NCBI GenBank assembly: GCA_041399155.1
Contig: JAWKTI010000001.1
Location: 434,001-498,000 of the forward strand
DNA: 64,000 nucleotides
From: Zavarzinella sp.
GTDB taxonomy: Bacteria > Planctomycetota > Planctomycetia > Gemmatales > Gemmataceae
Direction: 5' to 3'
The position numbers were made by a program, and so were the translations under genes. Below, piece by piece: positions 54,601-63,435 of this stretch. How positions within the stretch are numbered: position 1 is the stretch's first letter; the number at the start of each line of letters is the position of its first letter. Below the pieces are notes generated by a model. It did not search any database and was not told the origin of the DNA. It saw nothing but the letters and a program-made list of their open reading frames with translations.

Positions 54601-55805
54601 GGAGGTGCCCCACCTGAGCCACCAGCAACTTGATATAACTGGTTATCTTTTAAGGATTTACCATCAGTTGACTGCCGGCTGCCTGCACCCCGCGGGGGCA
54701 CGCCTGGAGTAATCGGCATCGGTGCTGGTACACCAGGGCCACCAGGAATACCGGTTGTCGGCCCACCGGGACCCGGGGGTGAACCTGGCGAACCAGGATT
54801 ACCTGGAATGCCGGGTGATGGTGCGGCAGTAGTTAATTTCGACAGGAAAGCTGGTTCACAATTGGCTGTCAAAATTTCCTGCATGATCTTTTCATCTGCA
54901 ACAGCAAATGTTTTGTCATCCAATTGAGCAAAAGTAATCTGGCGTTTATCCGGCGGTGTCAGCAGGAAACCCATGTCTTTCAAACGGAAGGCAAAAAAGT
55001 TGCCTACTGCATTGAATAATTCGTTTTCCTTGACGCGGTAATATTTGAATTTGTTGACCACCGTGGCATCGCCTTCAATACCGACAGCGTCTTTCATATC
55101 GTCCAGCTTTTTCGGGCTTCGAGTGCGAATGACGCTGAAGGTCCAGCCACCAGTGTCCCCACCGGAAGCAACCACTCGCTCAATATCGTTGTGAGAAAAG
55201 CCAAGATTATTGTGGATCAGGTCAGAAGTGGGTTTGGTGGAATCAAACATCACCGCACCTGCGGGTGTGCGCAGAACTGCACGCAGGTCTAGTTCTGCCA
55301 CCCATTCGGCCGAATTGGGGAGAAGATTAGTAATGTCTCTCTTCAAGTTTGGCAGGCCAGCACCCGTGGACTGATTCTGGCCGGGATTGTTGCCATTTCC
55401 CGGATTATTGCCATTTCCAGGCCCACCTGGTCCGGGATTTGGCTGTGGGGTGCCACCTCGACCAGAATTGTTCGCCTGATTGTTGGTTTCAGAATCTTCA
55501 CCGAACCATCCCTGGGTGAAGCCGAAGGCCAGTAAACCAATAATGACTGCAGCAATTCCAATCCCAGCGTACAGCATGGAATTCGATTTTTGCTTCTTTT
55601 TGTCCTGTTTACTGCCCTGCATCGTGTCTAGTTTAGACTTCAGCTTGGCGTCTTTTTTCGCGCCTTCTGGTGCGGGTTCTTCAATTTTGAAGCGGAACTT
55701 GCATTTGGGGCAATCCACTTTCCTGCCAACCAGGCCAGGATTCCGAATGGTAATTGATGCCCCACAACTGGGACAATCTACCTTAAAAGCGGTTGTTGCG
55801 GCCAT
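51606..55805 (-). CDS. zinc-ribbon, collagen-like DUF1559 membrane protein
   Basis: 1399 aa. The N-terminal zinc ribbon has CPSC (about 11-14) and CPKC (32-35), and a transmembrane helix lies at about 77-95. Several blocks rich in Gly-Pro-Gly and GFPGGPG-type collagen-like repeats (near 105-150, 330-430, 590-725) separate globular parts. A DUF1559-like module around 780-1000 ends in VLMADGSVRFVSGRVSDDVFKAM. After that comes an unrecognised domain and a final Gly/Pro tail. Topology: ribbon inside, the rest outside. It differs from the pilin-like DUF1559 protein at 1851 by lacking a prepilin leader. Function unknown. Confidence 0.88.
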   Translation of the reverse strand: MAATTAFKVDCPSCGASITIRNPGLVGRKVDCPKCKFRFKIEEPAPEGAKKDAKLKSKLDTMQGSKQDKKKQKSNSMLYAGIGIAAVIIGLLAFGFTQGWFGEDSETNNQANNSGRGGTPQPNPGPGGPGNGNNPGNGNNPGQNQSTGAGLPNLKRDITNLLPNSAEWVAELDLRAVLRTPAGAVMFDSTKPTSDLIHNNLGFSHNDIERVVASGGDTGGWTFSVIRTRSPKKLDDMKDAVGIEGDATVVNKFKYYRVKENELFNAVGNFFAFRLKDMGFLLTPPDKRQITFAQLDDKTFAVADEKIMQEILTANCEPAFLSKLTTAAPSPGIPGNPGSPGSPPGPGGPTTGIPGGPGVPAPMPITPGVPPRGAGSRQSTDGKSLKDNQLYQVAGGSGGAPPSVGAPAPITPGVPGPTPIVPGQPGPGVGQPGNPSGSGNPTPPPVYTSLPTYRTVNPGLKSMMNGLVAPGDKPVMAFAIRVEDSSRITKVIFDVGLDFGGDSKFKPQLPGGVAANFLLPKRPVIGFVLKDFNESNFNCDVAVDCENDNQSKLLGQVVKVMLPIFAAEIGSLIEQTVNVGPLNNQNNPNNPGFPGGPGGEGPGFPGSPPMGPGFPGPGSPGSPGGPGGSPPIAPIAPGIRSDRRSNESFQFPRPGVPGIPPMPGGPGGPGMPSPGFPGGPGEGPGFPGPGGEGPGFPGQPGFPGTGQNRPRSSVDSSVSDLRVKFELRIDWKADYSDKVAGNLRNYFDGIAGQTVMLASSYPWGKLTGMAAKFNEQKTFPLGTFPRPGTPARMNLPFNPEQRISWMANLLPYMGHSNVFASIRPTEAWNHPDNLQAGRAWIPEFIDSSQDPATWRVKLPSVNVELGATHFVGIAGIGNGVASLEATPENESRLGVFGYDRQTPISEISANDGLSNTMWAAQVPKTIPRPWIRGGGATIAAVPMTNSVEPFLTNHINDPKRPDFGTYVLMADGSVRFVSGRVSDDVFKAMATYKGKETIEFDDTAKIVDINESRLKTPNLPGGTPNVPVVALPPNWQATAMGVLSASFSAGVPLGVSTTEIDLPEEKLTVCKVDDTKLRYSLYARYNPTLPKDDATGSAAQREIAVYAASRGFTVFGNVSDAPKLNGNTGKEFRARNADNKPGIFRIYVINHTRFVAGVIGESDPIQEATEPFFKSVQVLRAAPVTPTKYEWNPVSNPGIGLAMLLPKGDFSLLPGGQEGEHTVTWPKDAAGSPIFMLELLVADFKGAKTAADQYKILSDMVNKGDFGEAPSLIKRRDKGLHAGIAFSFNRNDTPFARWVVHLNDTALVVMTVRDNTGVSKSDQNRFFSSLRYIAEDSKQNPNNPGTGPGVPPGGNPGGTPGSPGVPPIPPPPKGGPGSPGAPPGSPSAPSIPPPPPGKR

Positions 55806-56064
55806 TGCCGATCTCCGCGAAACGAGAAGGGTTCAAACATAATCTTTCAGTGTACATCATAGCAAGACTGTTCCACAAGTGCAGACAGAAAAAATGAACG
55901 ATTCATGAGAAATTATTCCTTTATCTCAAAAATTGCTCACGGTGGTCGCCGGAATATCCCGGACAATACCTTGAACCACCCAATGTGGGTAAAAGTTTGC
56001 AGGTTATCTGCTTAACATCACGCAAAGAAAGTGGTACAATCCCGATAAGTGATACCACCCTACC

Positions 56065-57999
56065 ATGATTCAAATGTTCAAACAGATATTTTATTGCACA
56101 ATCCTGTTTATTCTTCCAACCGTTACATTCGCTAGAACCAGCAACAGTTTGTTAGACGTTTCTTCTGATGGCAAAATGTTGCTGGTGGCCAATACGGATA
56201 ATGGCACCGTCTCTGTGGTAGATTTAATTACCAGCAAGGTGCTTCGCGAAATTGTGGTGGGAGACCATCCCGAAGCCGTTTCCTGGCTGGGAAGCAGCAA
56301 AAGTGCGATTGTTACGGTCTATCGAGATGACAAAGTCCTTCTCCTTGACGCTGAAACAGGCAAAGTAACCGCCACCATTAAGACGGAAGCAGAACCATAC
56401 GGTGTTGTAACCACAAAAAATGGCAGCAAGGCCTATGTATCCCACGATTACCCAGGGGTGATTAGTGAGATTGACGTTGCCAGCCAGAAAGTGGTACGCA
56501 CCATGTCTGCAGGCAAGTGGGCACGTGGGCTGGCCATCAGCCCGGATGAAAAAACTTTATACTGCAGCAATTTTTTCACTGCCGATCTTACTGCACTGGA
56601 TGTGGGATCAGGCAAGATCAAAGATAGTTGGCCAGGAAAATCGATTGATAATCTGGCCCGCAATGTGGTGGTGCACCCGAGTCGACCGAAAGCCTATCTG
56701 CCCCACATCCGCAGTCGGGTGCACGTCTTCGATGCCCGTGGGTCGATTATTCCCGAACTGAGCGTGGTATCTACCCACGATAACAAGGAAGAAAAACGCC
56801 GTGGTTCGCTGTCACTGGATACCTTCAACGGCGTTTACGTCGTTGCCAATCCGTGGGAAGCGGCAATCAGCCCAGATGGGAAGCAGTTTTTCATCGTATA
56901 TTCCGGCACAGACGATATGAATTATTGCACCGTAGTAGATGATGATTACCGTGAAGTGGAACAGGCGGGCGTCATTCGTGTCGGAAAACACCCGCGTGCG
57001 GTGATTTTCAGCCCGGACAGCAAGCGTGCTTATGTTTACAACACAATGGATTTTCAGGTGCAGGTGCTGGATACAACCGGCAGTCGACCACGCACCTTGC
57101 AAACGATTACTGTCTGCGATCCACCCCACACACCAGAATGGGTGCGTGGAAAAATCCTTTTTCAAACAGCAAATCCACCACTGACCCGTGCAAAGTGGAT
57201 TTCCTGCTCTTCCTGCCACCCCGATGGGGCGCAGGATGGCAGAATCTGGCAGAATCCAGAAGGGGATCGTCGCACACCGCCTTTATTTGGCCTGGCTCAT
57301 ACCCACCCGTTGCATTGGTCGGCTGATCGCGATGAAGTCCAGGATTTTGAATACACCATTCGTGGTAAGTTGATGGCTGGCAGGGGCTTAGCGCTTGGAG
57401 CCATTAAACCTCGCACAGAATTTCTGAAACCTAGCGAGTTGGAAGAAAAATTGTCTGGTCGTTCAAAGGATCTGGACGCACTTGCGATTTATACGAACTC
57501 ATTTCAGCCGAAATTGTCGCCCCACATTCCAGAACCCGGGAAACTATCCGAAAGTGCCCTGCGTGGGAAGGAATTGTTCTTCAGCAAGGAAGTCGCGTGT
57601 GCCACCTGCCATTCGGGCAGTTATTACACGGACAGCACCTTACAGAAGCCATTCAAGCTTCACGATGTTGGAACAGGTGGGGATGAACGGGAAAAAATGG
57701 GATCGAAATATGACACCCCCACATTAATTGGGGTGTATCGTAACGATACTTTCCTGCACGATGGGCGGGCAAAATCGCTACTGGAAGTGCTGACGGTGCA
57801 CAATAAAAATGATGCCCACGGCAAAACCAGTCACCTGAAACCAGAACAATTGGAAGACCTGGTGGCTTTCATGAAGTCGCTGCCTTATGAAACCCCACCG
57901 GACAACACACCCAATACCGTGCCGCACCGCGTGATATTGCAACGACCAGAGAAAACTACTACCCAGAAAGAACCCAGCGATGCAGGTGGGGGCAAATAG
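56065..57999 (+). CDS. YVTN beta-propeller plus di-haem cytochrome protein
   Basis: 644 aa with a signal peptide ending TFART. Residues about 25-360 are YVTN/NHL-type blades (DVSSDGKMLLVANTDNGTVSVVDLIT and repeats such as AISPDEKTLYCSN). The C-terminal half resembles MauG/cytochrome c peroxidase-like proteins with two haem c sites, CSSCHPDG and CATCHSGS, and TPTLIGVYRNDTFLHDGRAKSLLEV, a conserved block of that family. Predicted periplasmic oxidoreductase; substrate unknown. It is convergent with the WD40 gene; the gap holds the parS-like site. Confidence 0.92.
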   Translation: MIQMFKQIFYCTILFILPTVTFARTSNSLLDVSSDGKMLLVANTDNGTVSVVDLITSKVLREIVVGDHPEAVSWLGSSKSAIVTVYRDDKVLLLDAETGKVTATIKTEAEPYGVVTTKNGSKAYVSHDYPGVISEIDVASQKVVRTMSAGKWARGLAISPDEKTLYCSNFFTADLTALDVGSGKIKDSWPGKSIDNLARNVVVHPSRPKAYLPHIRSRVHVFDARGSIIPELSVVSTHDNKEEKRRGSLSLDTFNGVYVVANPWEAAISPDGKQFFIVYSGTDDMNYCTVVDDDYREVEQAGVIRVGKHPRAVIFSPDSKRAYVYNTMDFQVQVLDTTGSRPRTLQTITVCDPPHTPEWVRGKILFQTANPPLTRAKWISCSSCHPDGAQDGRIWQNPEGDRRTPPLFGLAHTHPLHWSADRDEVQDFEYTIRGKLMAGRGLALGAIKPRTEFLKPSELEEKLSGRSKDLDALAIYTNSFQPKLSPHIPEPGKLSESALRGKELFFSKEVACATCHSGSYYTDSTLQKPFKLHDVGTGGDEREKMGSKYDTPTLIGVYRNDTFLHDGRAKSLLEVLTVHNKNDAHGKTSHLKPEQLEDLVAFMKSLPYETPPDNTPNTVPHRVILQRPEKTTTQKEPSDAGGGK

Positions 58000-58028
58000 A
58001 CATTCTGATATCAAAATGAATATTGACC

Positions 58029-58042
58029 GTTCCACGTGGAAC
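58029..58042. promoter_or_regulatory. parS-like ParB-binding palindrome
   Basis: GTTCCACGTGGAAC is a perfect 14-bp palindrome and equals the core of known parS variants (consensus TGTTTCACGTGAAACA; the C/G variant at the fourth position is used in pseudomonads). It lies between convergent stop codons. It is the only such site I find in the window. Confidence 0.6.
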
Positions 58043-58090
58043 ACTCAATGCTCAATTGAATATTGGAATGTTGGGCTGCAAGTTTACAGG

Positions 58091-59053
58091 TTATTTGCCC
58101 AACTTTGGCACGATGCGGCAGAGTTTTCCATCTTCCCCCGCTACCAGCAACGATCCGTCACGTGCAGGGGAAAGTAAGCAAGGCCGGCCTTCGATGGTGA
58201 GATGCGTTTCTTTGATTTCCATCGAATCAGGATCGATGATCAGGCAATTACCGCCATCAGTCACCACTGCCACGAGCGTTGCATTTGCAAGCCAACACAA
58301 GCCAACGGGCGTTTCTTTCAGCCGGGCAAATCGCACCATTCTTCCAATCGTGGGTTGCCAAAGTCGTACGGTCCGGTCTGTGCTTGCCGTCACCATTGTG
58401 GGGAGTATTTTTTCGGCATCGGGAAGTTCAGGTCGAACTGCTATCGCGACAATTGCCTGCGTATGATTCGAAAAACTACGTGCTAGTTTTCTGGAAGATA
58501 TATCCCAGATTCGTAACGATTGATCAAGACCCGCAGTGGCTAAAAATGAGGAATTATTCACAAAATGACAGGCGAGCACCCCTTTGGAATGACCTTCAAA
58601 CGATTTTGCAACCTTCAAGTCATTTGCTTCAATCACTTGAGTGATTTTTTCCAAACCAGCAACCGCCAGGTATTTCCCATCGTCAGACCAGTCAACGCAA
58701 TACAAGGTATCTCGCTGTAAGTGCTTGTGAGATAACAGGTTCTGTGCAGGCAATTGGTACAATTCGATACTGCCTCGTTTACCTGGGTCCCCACCGACGA
58801 CTGCTAGAGTCTTCCCATCGGGTGAAAACTTCAGATCGTGGATGGTGGGCATTTTCGTTTTTATCCGCTTCTGGTGCTGTAAACCGGGCCAATCGTACAT
58901 ATCGAGCCCTGCCTGGGAGCCCACAATGGCCCATTTGCCATAGTTGCTGATGGCGCCCGCTGTTAGCGGTGGCTTCGATTGACAGGAAGCTTTGGGAACG
59001 ACCGACCACCAAATGAAAACGGAACACAGAACGGTCAGGCACAAGTTTCTCAC
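58091..59053 (-). CDS. secreted WD40-repeat protein
   Basis: 320 aa with a signal peptide (to about 24, ending ASCQS). Six or seven WD40 blades are visible: IHDLKFSPDGKTLAVVGG, LYCVDWSDDGKYLAVAGLEKITQVIEA, GVLACHFVNNSSFLATAGLDQSLRIWDI and VTASTDRTVRLWQ. The ATG overlaps the DUF1501 stop by 4 nt, so the gene is translationally coupled. WD40 genes commonly accompany DUF1549/DUF1501 pairs in planctomycetes; the role is unknown. Confidence 0.9.
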   Translation of the reverse strand: MRNLCLTVLCSVFIWWSVVPKASCQSKPPLTAGAISNYGKWAIVGSQAGLDMYDWPGLQHQKRIKTKMPTIHDLKFSPDGKTLAVVGGDPGKRGSIELYQLPAQNLLSHKHLQRDTLYCVDWSDDGKYLAVAGLEKITQVIEANDLKVAKSFEGHSKGVLACHFVNNSSFLATAGLDQSLRIWDISSRKLARSFSNHTQAIVAIAVRPELPDAEKILPTMVTASTDRTVRLWQPTIGRMVRFARLKETPVGLCWLANATLVAVVTDGGNCLIIDPDSMEIKETHLTIEGRPCLLSPARDGSLLVAGEDGKLCRIVPKLGK

Positions 59054-60318
59054 AACAGTTCCTTGATCGGTTTGCCGTGTTGATTCACCATGATGGGGCG
59101 ACCGTCTGGCGTCTGCAACTCTGTGTGCGGTGCAATCCCCAGGCGGGTGAAGAGTGTGCTGAGCAAATCTGCAGGAGTTACCGGGCGTTCTTTGGGGCTT
59201 TCGCCCATGGCATCGCTAGCCCCAATGACGCACCCTGCAGGCAGTCCCCCACCTGCAAGCACTGCGGAAAACACACGTGGCCAGTGATCCCGCCCACCTG
59301 CCGTGTTCAGCTTGGGTGTGCGGCCAAACTCGCCCATCATGACTACGAGCGTGCTTGCAAGCAGCCCACGCTGATGCAGATCGGTAATCAAGGTGGCATA
59401 GGCCTGATCCAGCAGCGGCACCAGACCCACACCCACTTTGGCTCCGGTATACCCCTCTTTCAGCCGCAATAAGAGATTGTTGTGTGTATCCCACCCAGGG
59501 TGGTGAATTAACACAAATGGCACCTGATGTTCCACCAGCCGACGGGCCAGCAAACAGCTTTGGCCAATGGTTCGGGAGCCATATTCCGTCCGTGTTTTCT
59601 GATTTTCCTGATGCAAATCGAACGCTTTCTTCACTTCGCGGTTGCTGCTCAGTTCAAACGCTCTGGCAAAATCATGTGGCGAAACATCTGATTTATGAGA
59701 GTTATCTAATCTTTCCAGGAAGCTTTGTCGTCTTTTCACCCGCACATCATTCAAGCCGGGGTAAAAGTCCAGGTCAGCCACTTCAAAATCGGCTTTTGCC
59801 GGATCCCCACCGGTGGCAAACGGTTGATATTGTTTGCCCAGAAAGCCGGCACCCGCATATGGGCGGTATTCTGGTATCGCCACGTAAGGTGGCAGCACCT
59901 GAGGAGTTTTCTGAGCCCATGCAGTGATAGAGCCGAAGCTGGGATAAGTTAACGCGGGGCTAGGCTGGTAGCCAGTCATCAGGTACTGGTTGGCGATCCC
60001 ATGTTCGCCTAAAGGTGAAGTCAGCGACCGCACCAGCGTGAGGTGCTTCATCACCTGTGCGGTGCGTGGCAACCATTCTGAGATGCGAATCCCTGGGACC
60101 GTGGTTTCAATCGCCTTTGCAGGCCCACGCACTTCTGCAGGTGCGTCCGGCTTGATGTCAAACGTTTCCAGATGACTTGGCCCACCGTCCAGCCAGATGA
60201 GAATTACCGATTTTGCAGTGGGGCGGAGATCTTCAGCACGTACGCTTGCTTGAGATCCTGCCAGACATGGCAATGTGGCACCCATTCGCAAGAACGTTCT
60301 GCGTGCGATTGCTTTCAT
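59050..60318 (-). CDS. DUF1501 protein, Tat-like signal
   Basis: 422 aa. N-terminal RRTFLRMG followed by a hydrophobic stretch is a twin-arginine-type signal. DUF1501 features are VILIWLDGGPSHLETFDIKPDAP, PGIRISEWLP, QVPFVLIHHPGWDTHNN, VVMMGEFGRTPKLN and GGRDHWPRVFSAVLAGGGLPAGCVIGASDAMGE. The family is related to sulfatase/alkaline-phosphatase-like folds and is nearly always encoded next to DUF1549/DUF1553 proteins, as here (22 nt). Exact activity is unknown; periplasmic. Confidence 0.95.
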   Translation of the reverse strand: MKAIARRTFLRMGATLPCLAGSQASVRAEDLRPTAKSVILIWLDGGPSHLETFDIKPDAPAEVRGPAKAIETTVPGIRISEWLPRTAQVMKHLTLVRSLTSPLGEHGIANQYLMTGYQPSPALTYPSFGSITAWAQKTPQVLPPYVAIPEYRPYAGAGFLGKQYQPFATGGDPAKADFEVADLDFYPGLNDVRVKRRQSFLERLDNSHKSDVSPHDFARAFELSSNREVKKAFDLHQENQKTRTEYGSRTIGQSCLLARRLVEHQVPFVLIHHPGWDTHNNLLLRLKEGYTGAKVGVGLVPLLDQAYATLITDLHQRGLLASTLVVMMGEFGRTPKLNTAGGRDHWPRVFSAVLAGGGLPAGCVIGASDAMGESPKERPVTPADLLSTLFTRLGIAPHTELQTPDGRPIMVNQHGKPIKELL

Positions 60319-60340
60319 CTATATTTCTCCCAGCTTTGGG

Positions 60341-62449
60341 CTAACTATTATTTCGGAATTCGCGGCTGCAAAGCAGGCTCCAGAACAGATCTTCCAAAAT
60401 CTCCTGCATCAACTTCTGATTTTCCTGTGGTAATTGCTGTTGCCAAAAAGCCTGTTCTGTTTCAGTTGGTGGGCGACAGAGTGTTCGCAAATAAAGTGCT
60501 TTCACAATTTCTAGCGTAGGCGTTTTCGTGGCAAATTGTTGCTGAAGAAAGCCGTTGGGATCAGAAATTCTGGCATTGATTGCTTTCCCATTGATCAAAT
60601 GCAGGTTTGTGGTTAAGCCCGTACTGACCGCACCTTCGGTGCAACTGTCTGCCCGGTTACAACGACCAAGAATATCGAGCGAGCGATCTGGTACCGTTAC
60701 GTTAATCGTCTGAATCTGCCGTTTGGTCGGTGCTTTGCCGTCCAGGGTTTGCGTTGCCTGTTGAACGCAATCCAAATAAGTTTCGGCCCAGAGTGGCTTA
60801 CTGAAATAGCGAGAATAAAAGCGATCATCCAAGCGATTGTCTGTTGAAATTTCGCTACTGCGGGAATATGCCTGTGACAGCATGATTTTTCGAATCAGGT
60901 GGGGGAGCTGATAACCGTCCTGCTGAAACTCCGAGGCCAGCCGAGTCAGCAGTTCCGGGTGGGTTGCGGGGTTCGTTGCCCGCAGGTCGTCGACTGGCTC
61001 CACTAAACCACGTCCCATCAGTTCTTTCCAGATACGGTTGACGATCGATTTGGCAAAATAGGGATTGTCCGCTGCCAACAGCCATGTTGCCAACGGTTCT
61101 CTGGGATCGCGGGCCGAGGCCAGAAACTCAGCACCTGGCAATTTGGGTATTGCTGGCATTCCTGTGCGAAGATTGGTTACTTCGCCCCGCGTGGCAACAC
61201 GGACGGTCTGCCCACGTTCCATTTTCGCAAAAACTGCTGCCAGTCCGTGGTAATCGTCCTGCGTCCAGCGATCCAGTGGGTGGTCGTGGCAGTTCGCACA
61301 TTCCAGCCTCACTCCCATAAAGACTCGCCCCACCTGTTCTGCGTGGGTGCGTGCATCACGAGCCATTCGCGTAAAGTTTGCCGGCCCCTGAACATGGGAG
61401 TCACCTGTTGCCAGCATGAGATCCCGGGCAACACGATCCCAGCCACGGTGGGAACGAATTTGCTCCCGCAACCACTGGTGGTAGGTAATTGCACATTGTT
61501 CATCGTTGGGAAACGGCCTGATCTGCAGCCATGTCGCCCACTTGTAAGTCCAGAAATCGACATATTCCGGCGATTGCAGCAATCGATCAATCAATTTTTT
61601 CCGCTTTGCTGTATCTTTCGAGGACACAAACTGCTCAATTTCTTCTGTAGTGGGCAACGTTCCGGTCAGATCGAGGTAAATTCGACGAACTAAACGATGA
61701 TTCCCCGTCTGACCGTTTGGTGGGATGCCTAATTTAACCAGTTGCTTATATATCTCATCGTCTATCCAGTGGGTTTTTTCTGTTTTGGGCACGACAATTT
61801 GTTGATCGGAGTATGGCACCACAATTTGCACAACGGCTAGTAGATCGAGATAACGTGCGACAACCAGATGCACCCCACGTCGCTGTGGGGTAATTGTTCG
61901 TTGCTTGAGGTCAATTTTCACAAGTGCCTGGTCGGCAGTCAGTTGCACCAGTGACGAAACATTTTTCGTTTTCCCATCTGCAAAGTGGGCAATCACGTCG
62001 AATGAAATCGCCTGGTTTGGCAATGAAATCGTTTCATGAGATAGATTTAATGAGATTTTCTTCAGATTTGCTTCGGTTTTCGGATAGCTCGCCCCATCTG
62101 CAAGCCATTGCAGGAGCAATTTTTCTTCAAACGAGTCTGCTTTGATCAACTCCCCACCTTCGTGGGGCAAGTCGCCTGTTGGCTTTTTCAGAATCAAGCT
62201 TTCTTCGGGCTTCAGATGGTGAATCCGCCGGCCTTCCAGATCGTGGACAATGGCTTTGAAATCAGCTTTCGGATTGGATCCGAACAACGACAGATGAAAA
62301 CCACCTCGTCCAGCGGCAGCACCGTGGCAGGCACCGGAATTGCAGCCTAACCTCGTCAGCATCGGAACAACATCAGTGCGGAAATCGGCTGCCCACCCCC
62401 ACCGTGGGAGACTTGCAATCACCAGAACTGCCAAGAAGATCGTTCGCAC
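60341..62449 (-). CDS. DUF1549/DUF1553 (PSD1-type) protein
   Basis: 702 aa with a signal peptide ending GWAA. Near the N-terminus, GCNSGACHGAAAGRGGFHLSLFGSNP is the cytochrome-like C-x-x-x-x-C-H motif typical of this family. DUF1549 (about 220-410) contains ECANCHDHPLDRWTQDDYHGLAAVF. DUF1553 follows with SIVNRIWKELMGRGLVEPVDDLRATNPATHPELL and NLHLINGKAINARI. Planctomycete-specific exported proteins linked to polymer degradation clusters. Upstream neighbour: the redoxin-like gene 18 nt away. Confidence 0.95.
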   Translation of the reverse strand: MRTIFLAVLVIASLPRWGWAADFRTDVVPMLTRLGCNSGACHGAAAGRGGFHLSLFGSNPKADFKAIVHDLEGRRIHHLKPEESLILKKPTGDLPHEGGELIKADSFEEKLLLQWLADGASYPKTEANLKKISLNLSHETISLPNQAISFDVIAHFADGKTKNVSSLVQLTADQALVKIDLKQRTITPQRRGVHLVVARYLDLLAVVQIVVPYSDQQIVVPKTEKTHWIDDEIYKQLVKLGIPPNGQTGNHRLVRRIYLDLTGTLPTTEEIEQFVSSKDTAKRKKLIDRLLQSPEYVDFWTYKWATWLQIRPFPNDEQCAITYHQWLREQIRSHRGWDRVARDLMLATGDSHVQGPANFTRMARDARTHAEQVGRVFMGVRLECANCHDHPLDRWTQDDYHGLAAVFAKMERGQTVRVATRGEVTNLRTGMPAIPKLPGAEFLASARDPREPLATWLLAADNPYFAKSIVNRIWKELMGRGLVEPVDDLRATNPATHPELLTRLASEFQQDGYQLPHLIRKIMLSQAYSRSSEISTDNRLDDRFYSRYFSKPLWAETYLDCVQQATQTLDGKAPTKRQIQTINVTVPDRSLDILGRCNRADSCTEGAVSTGLTTNLHLINGKAINARISDPNGFLQQQFATKTPTLEIVKALYLRTLCRPPTETEQAFWQQQLPQENQKLMQEILEDLFWSLLCSREFRNNS

Positions 62450-62467
62450 GAGTAAAGTTCCTGATTA

Positions 62468-63340
62468 CTAGCGGGGAGATTTTGGTGATGGTTTCACAAA
62501 CTCTTTCGCCCACTTTTTCAGCACTTCCTGAGCAGCAGGGGTGCCATAATTTTCCAGCTTGCCTGCATCAATAATGGTGTTGGCAATGCGGCCAATTTCT
62601 GCACGGGTGGCAGGGTTTTTCTCGGCATATTCTTCAACTTTTTTGGCCGCTTTGGCCACGTCTTCCGGGGTGGCAGTTTTGCTAATCACCGGCACCAGCA
62701 AACCACGTAAGTTCGGGTCCTGCATTGGTCTGGCTGGGTCTTTCTTGGGCATGGCGGTCAAGGTTTTTAAATCAGGAACTTTCCCGCCAGCTTGTTTCAC
62801 CACTGCTTCCAGGATTTTTGGCAAATCCGCCTGAATGCTGGGCTGAACCAGTGCAAAGTTCGCAGTTACCTTCCCTTCATTGCCCACCAGAATGGTGAGC
62901 ATCACGTTTCGATTCAGTCCATAATTGCCTGGGCCTTCAATACCTTCGGTATAAATGCCAATCGGTGCCTCTTTGGCCATGGCGTGCTGCACCCGCTTTA
63001 AGGTCGCTTCCGCTTCGGTGGCATCTGCCGTTAACCAAACAATCCCTGTATGCAAACCATCTTTCGCCCTGCTGGCCGTATATTCGGTCAGGGTGCGTGT
63101 CATGCTGGCAGAGAGGCGGTTGAAATCGTGCACGAACACCAGCACAATTGGCTTTTTGCCGGCAGCTGTGACAAAATCCAATTCTTTGCCTGCCTGTTCG
63201 CCATAAACGCCACGAACCTTAAAGGCGGGGAGCTTTTCGCCCACCTGGGGGCCGGAAAACTTCTTCTCTTCTGGTTCCTGGGCAAACATTGTGGTACAGC
63301 CCAGCACCAAACTACATGCAATAGACAGCGACAATTTCAT
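62468..63340 (-). CDS. secreted thioredoxin-fold protein lacking redox cysteines
   Basis: 290 aa with a signal peptide to about residue 20 (ending MFAQ). The N-terminal part follows an AhpC/TSA/redoxin pattern: GPQVGEKLPAFKVRGV, then KPIVLVFVHDFNRLSASMTRTLTEY where CxxC would sit, and later NRNVMLTILVGNEGKVTANFAL. Neither peroxidatic nor resolving Cys is present, so I infer no redox chemistry. The C-terminal third is helical (EEYAEKNPATRAEIGRI). It appears to be the first gene of the operon with the DUF1549/1553, DUF1501 and WD40 genes. Confidence 0.82.
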   Translation of the reverse strand: MKLSLSIACSLVLGCTTMFAQEPEEKKFSGPQVGEKLPAFKVRGVYGEQAGKELDFVTAAGKKPIVLVFVHDFNRLSASMTRTLTEYTASRAKDGLHTGIVWLTADATEAEATLKRVQHAMAKEAPIGIYTEGIEGPGNYGLNRNVMLTILVGNEGKVTANFALVQPSIQADLPKILEAVVKQAGGKVPDLKTLTAMPKKDPARPMQDPNLRGLLVPVISKTATPEDVAKAAKKVEEYAEKNPATRAEIGRIANTIIDAGKLENYGTPAAQEVLKKWAKEFVKPSPKSPR

Positions 63341-63435
63341 GAGTGTATTCTCATCAATCGATAGATTTTTGATTAATTAATGTGGACGAGTGTTTTCATA
63401 TCATCCTAACAGTTTGCCATCAGATAATGCAAACA

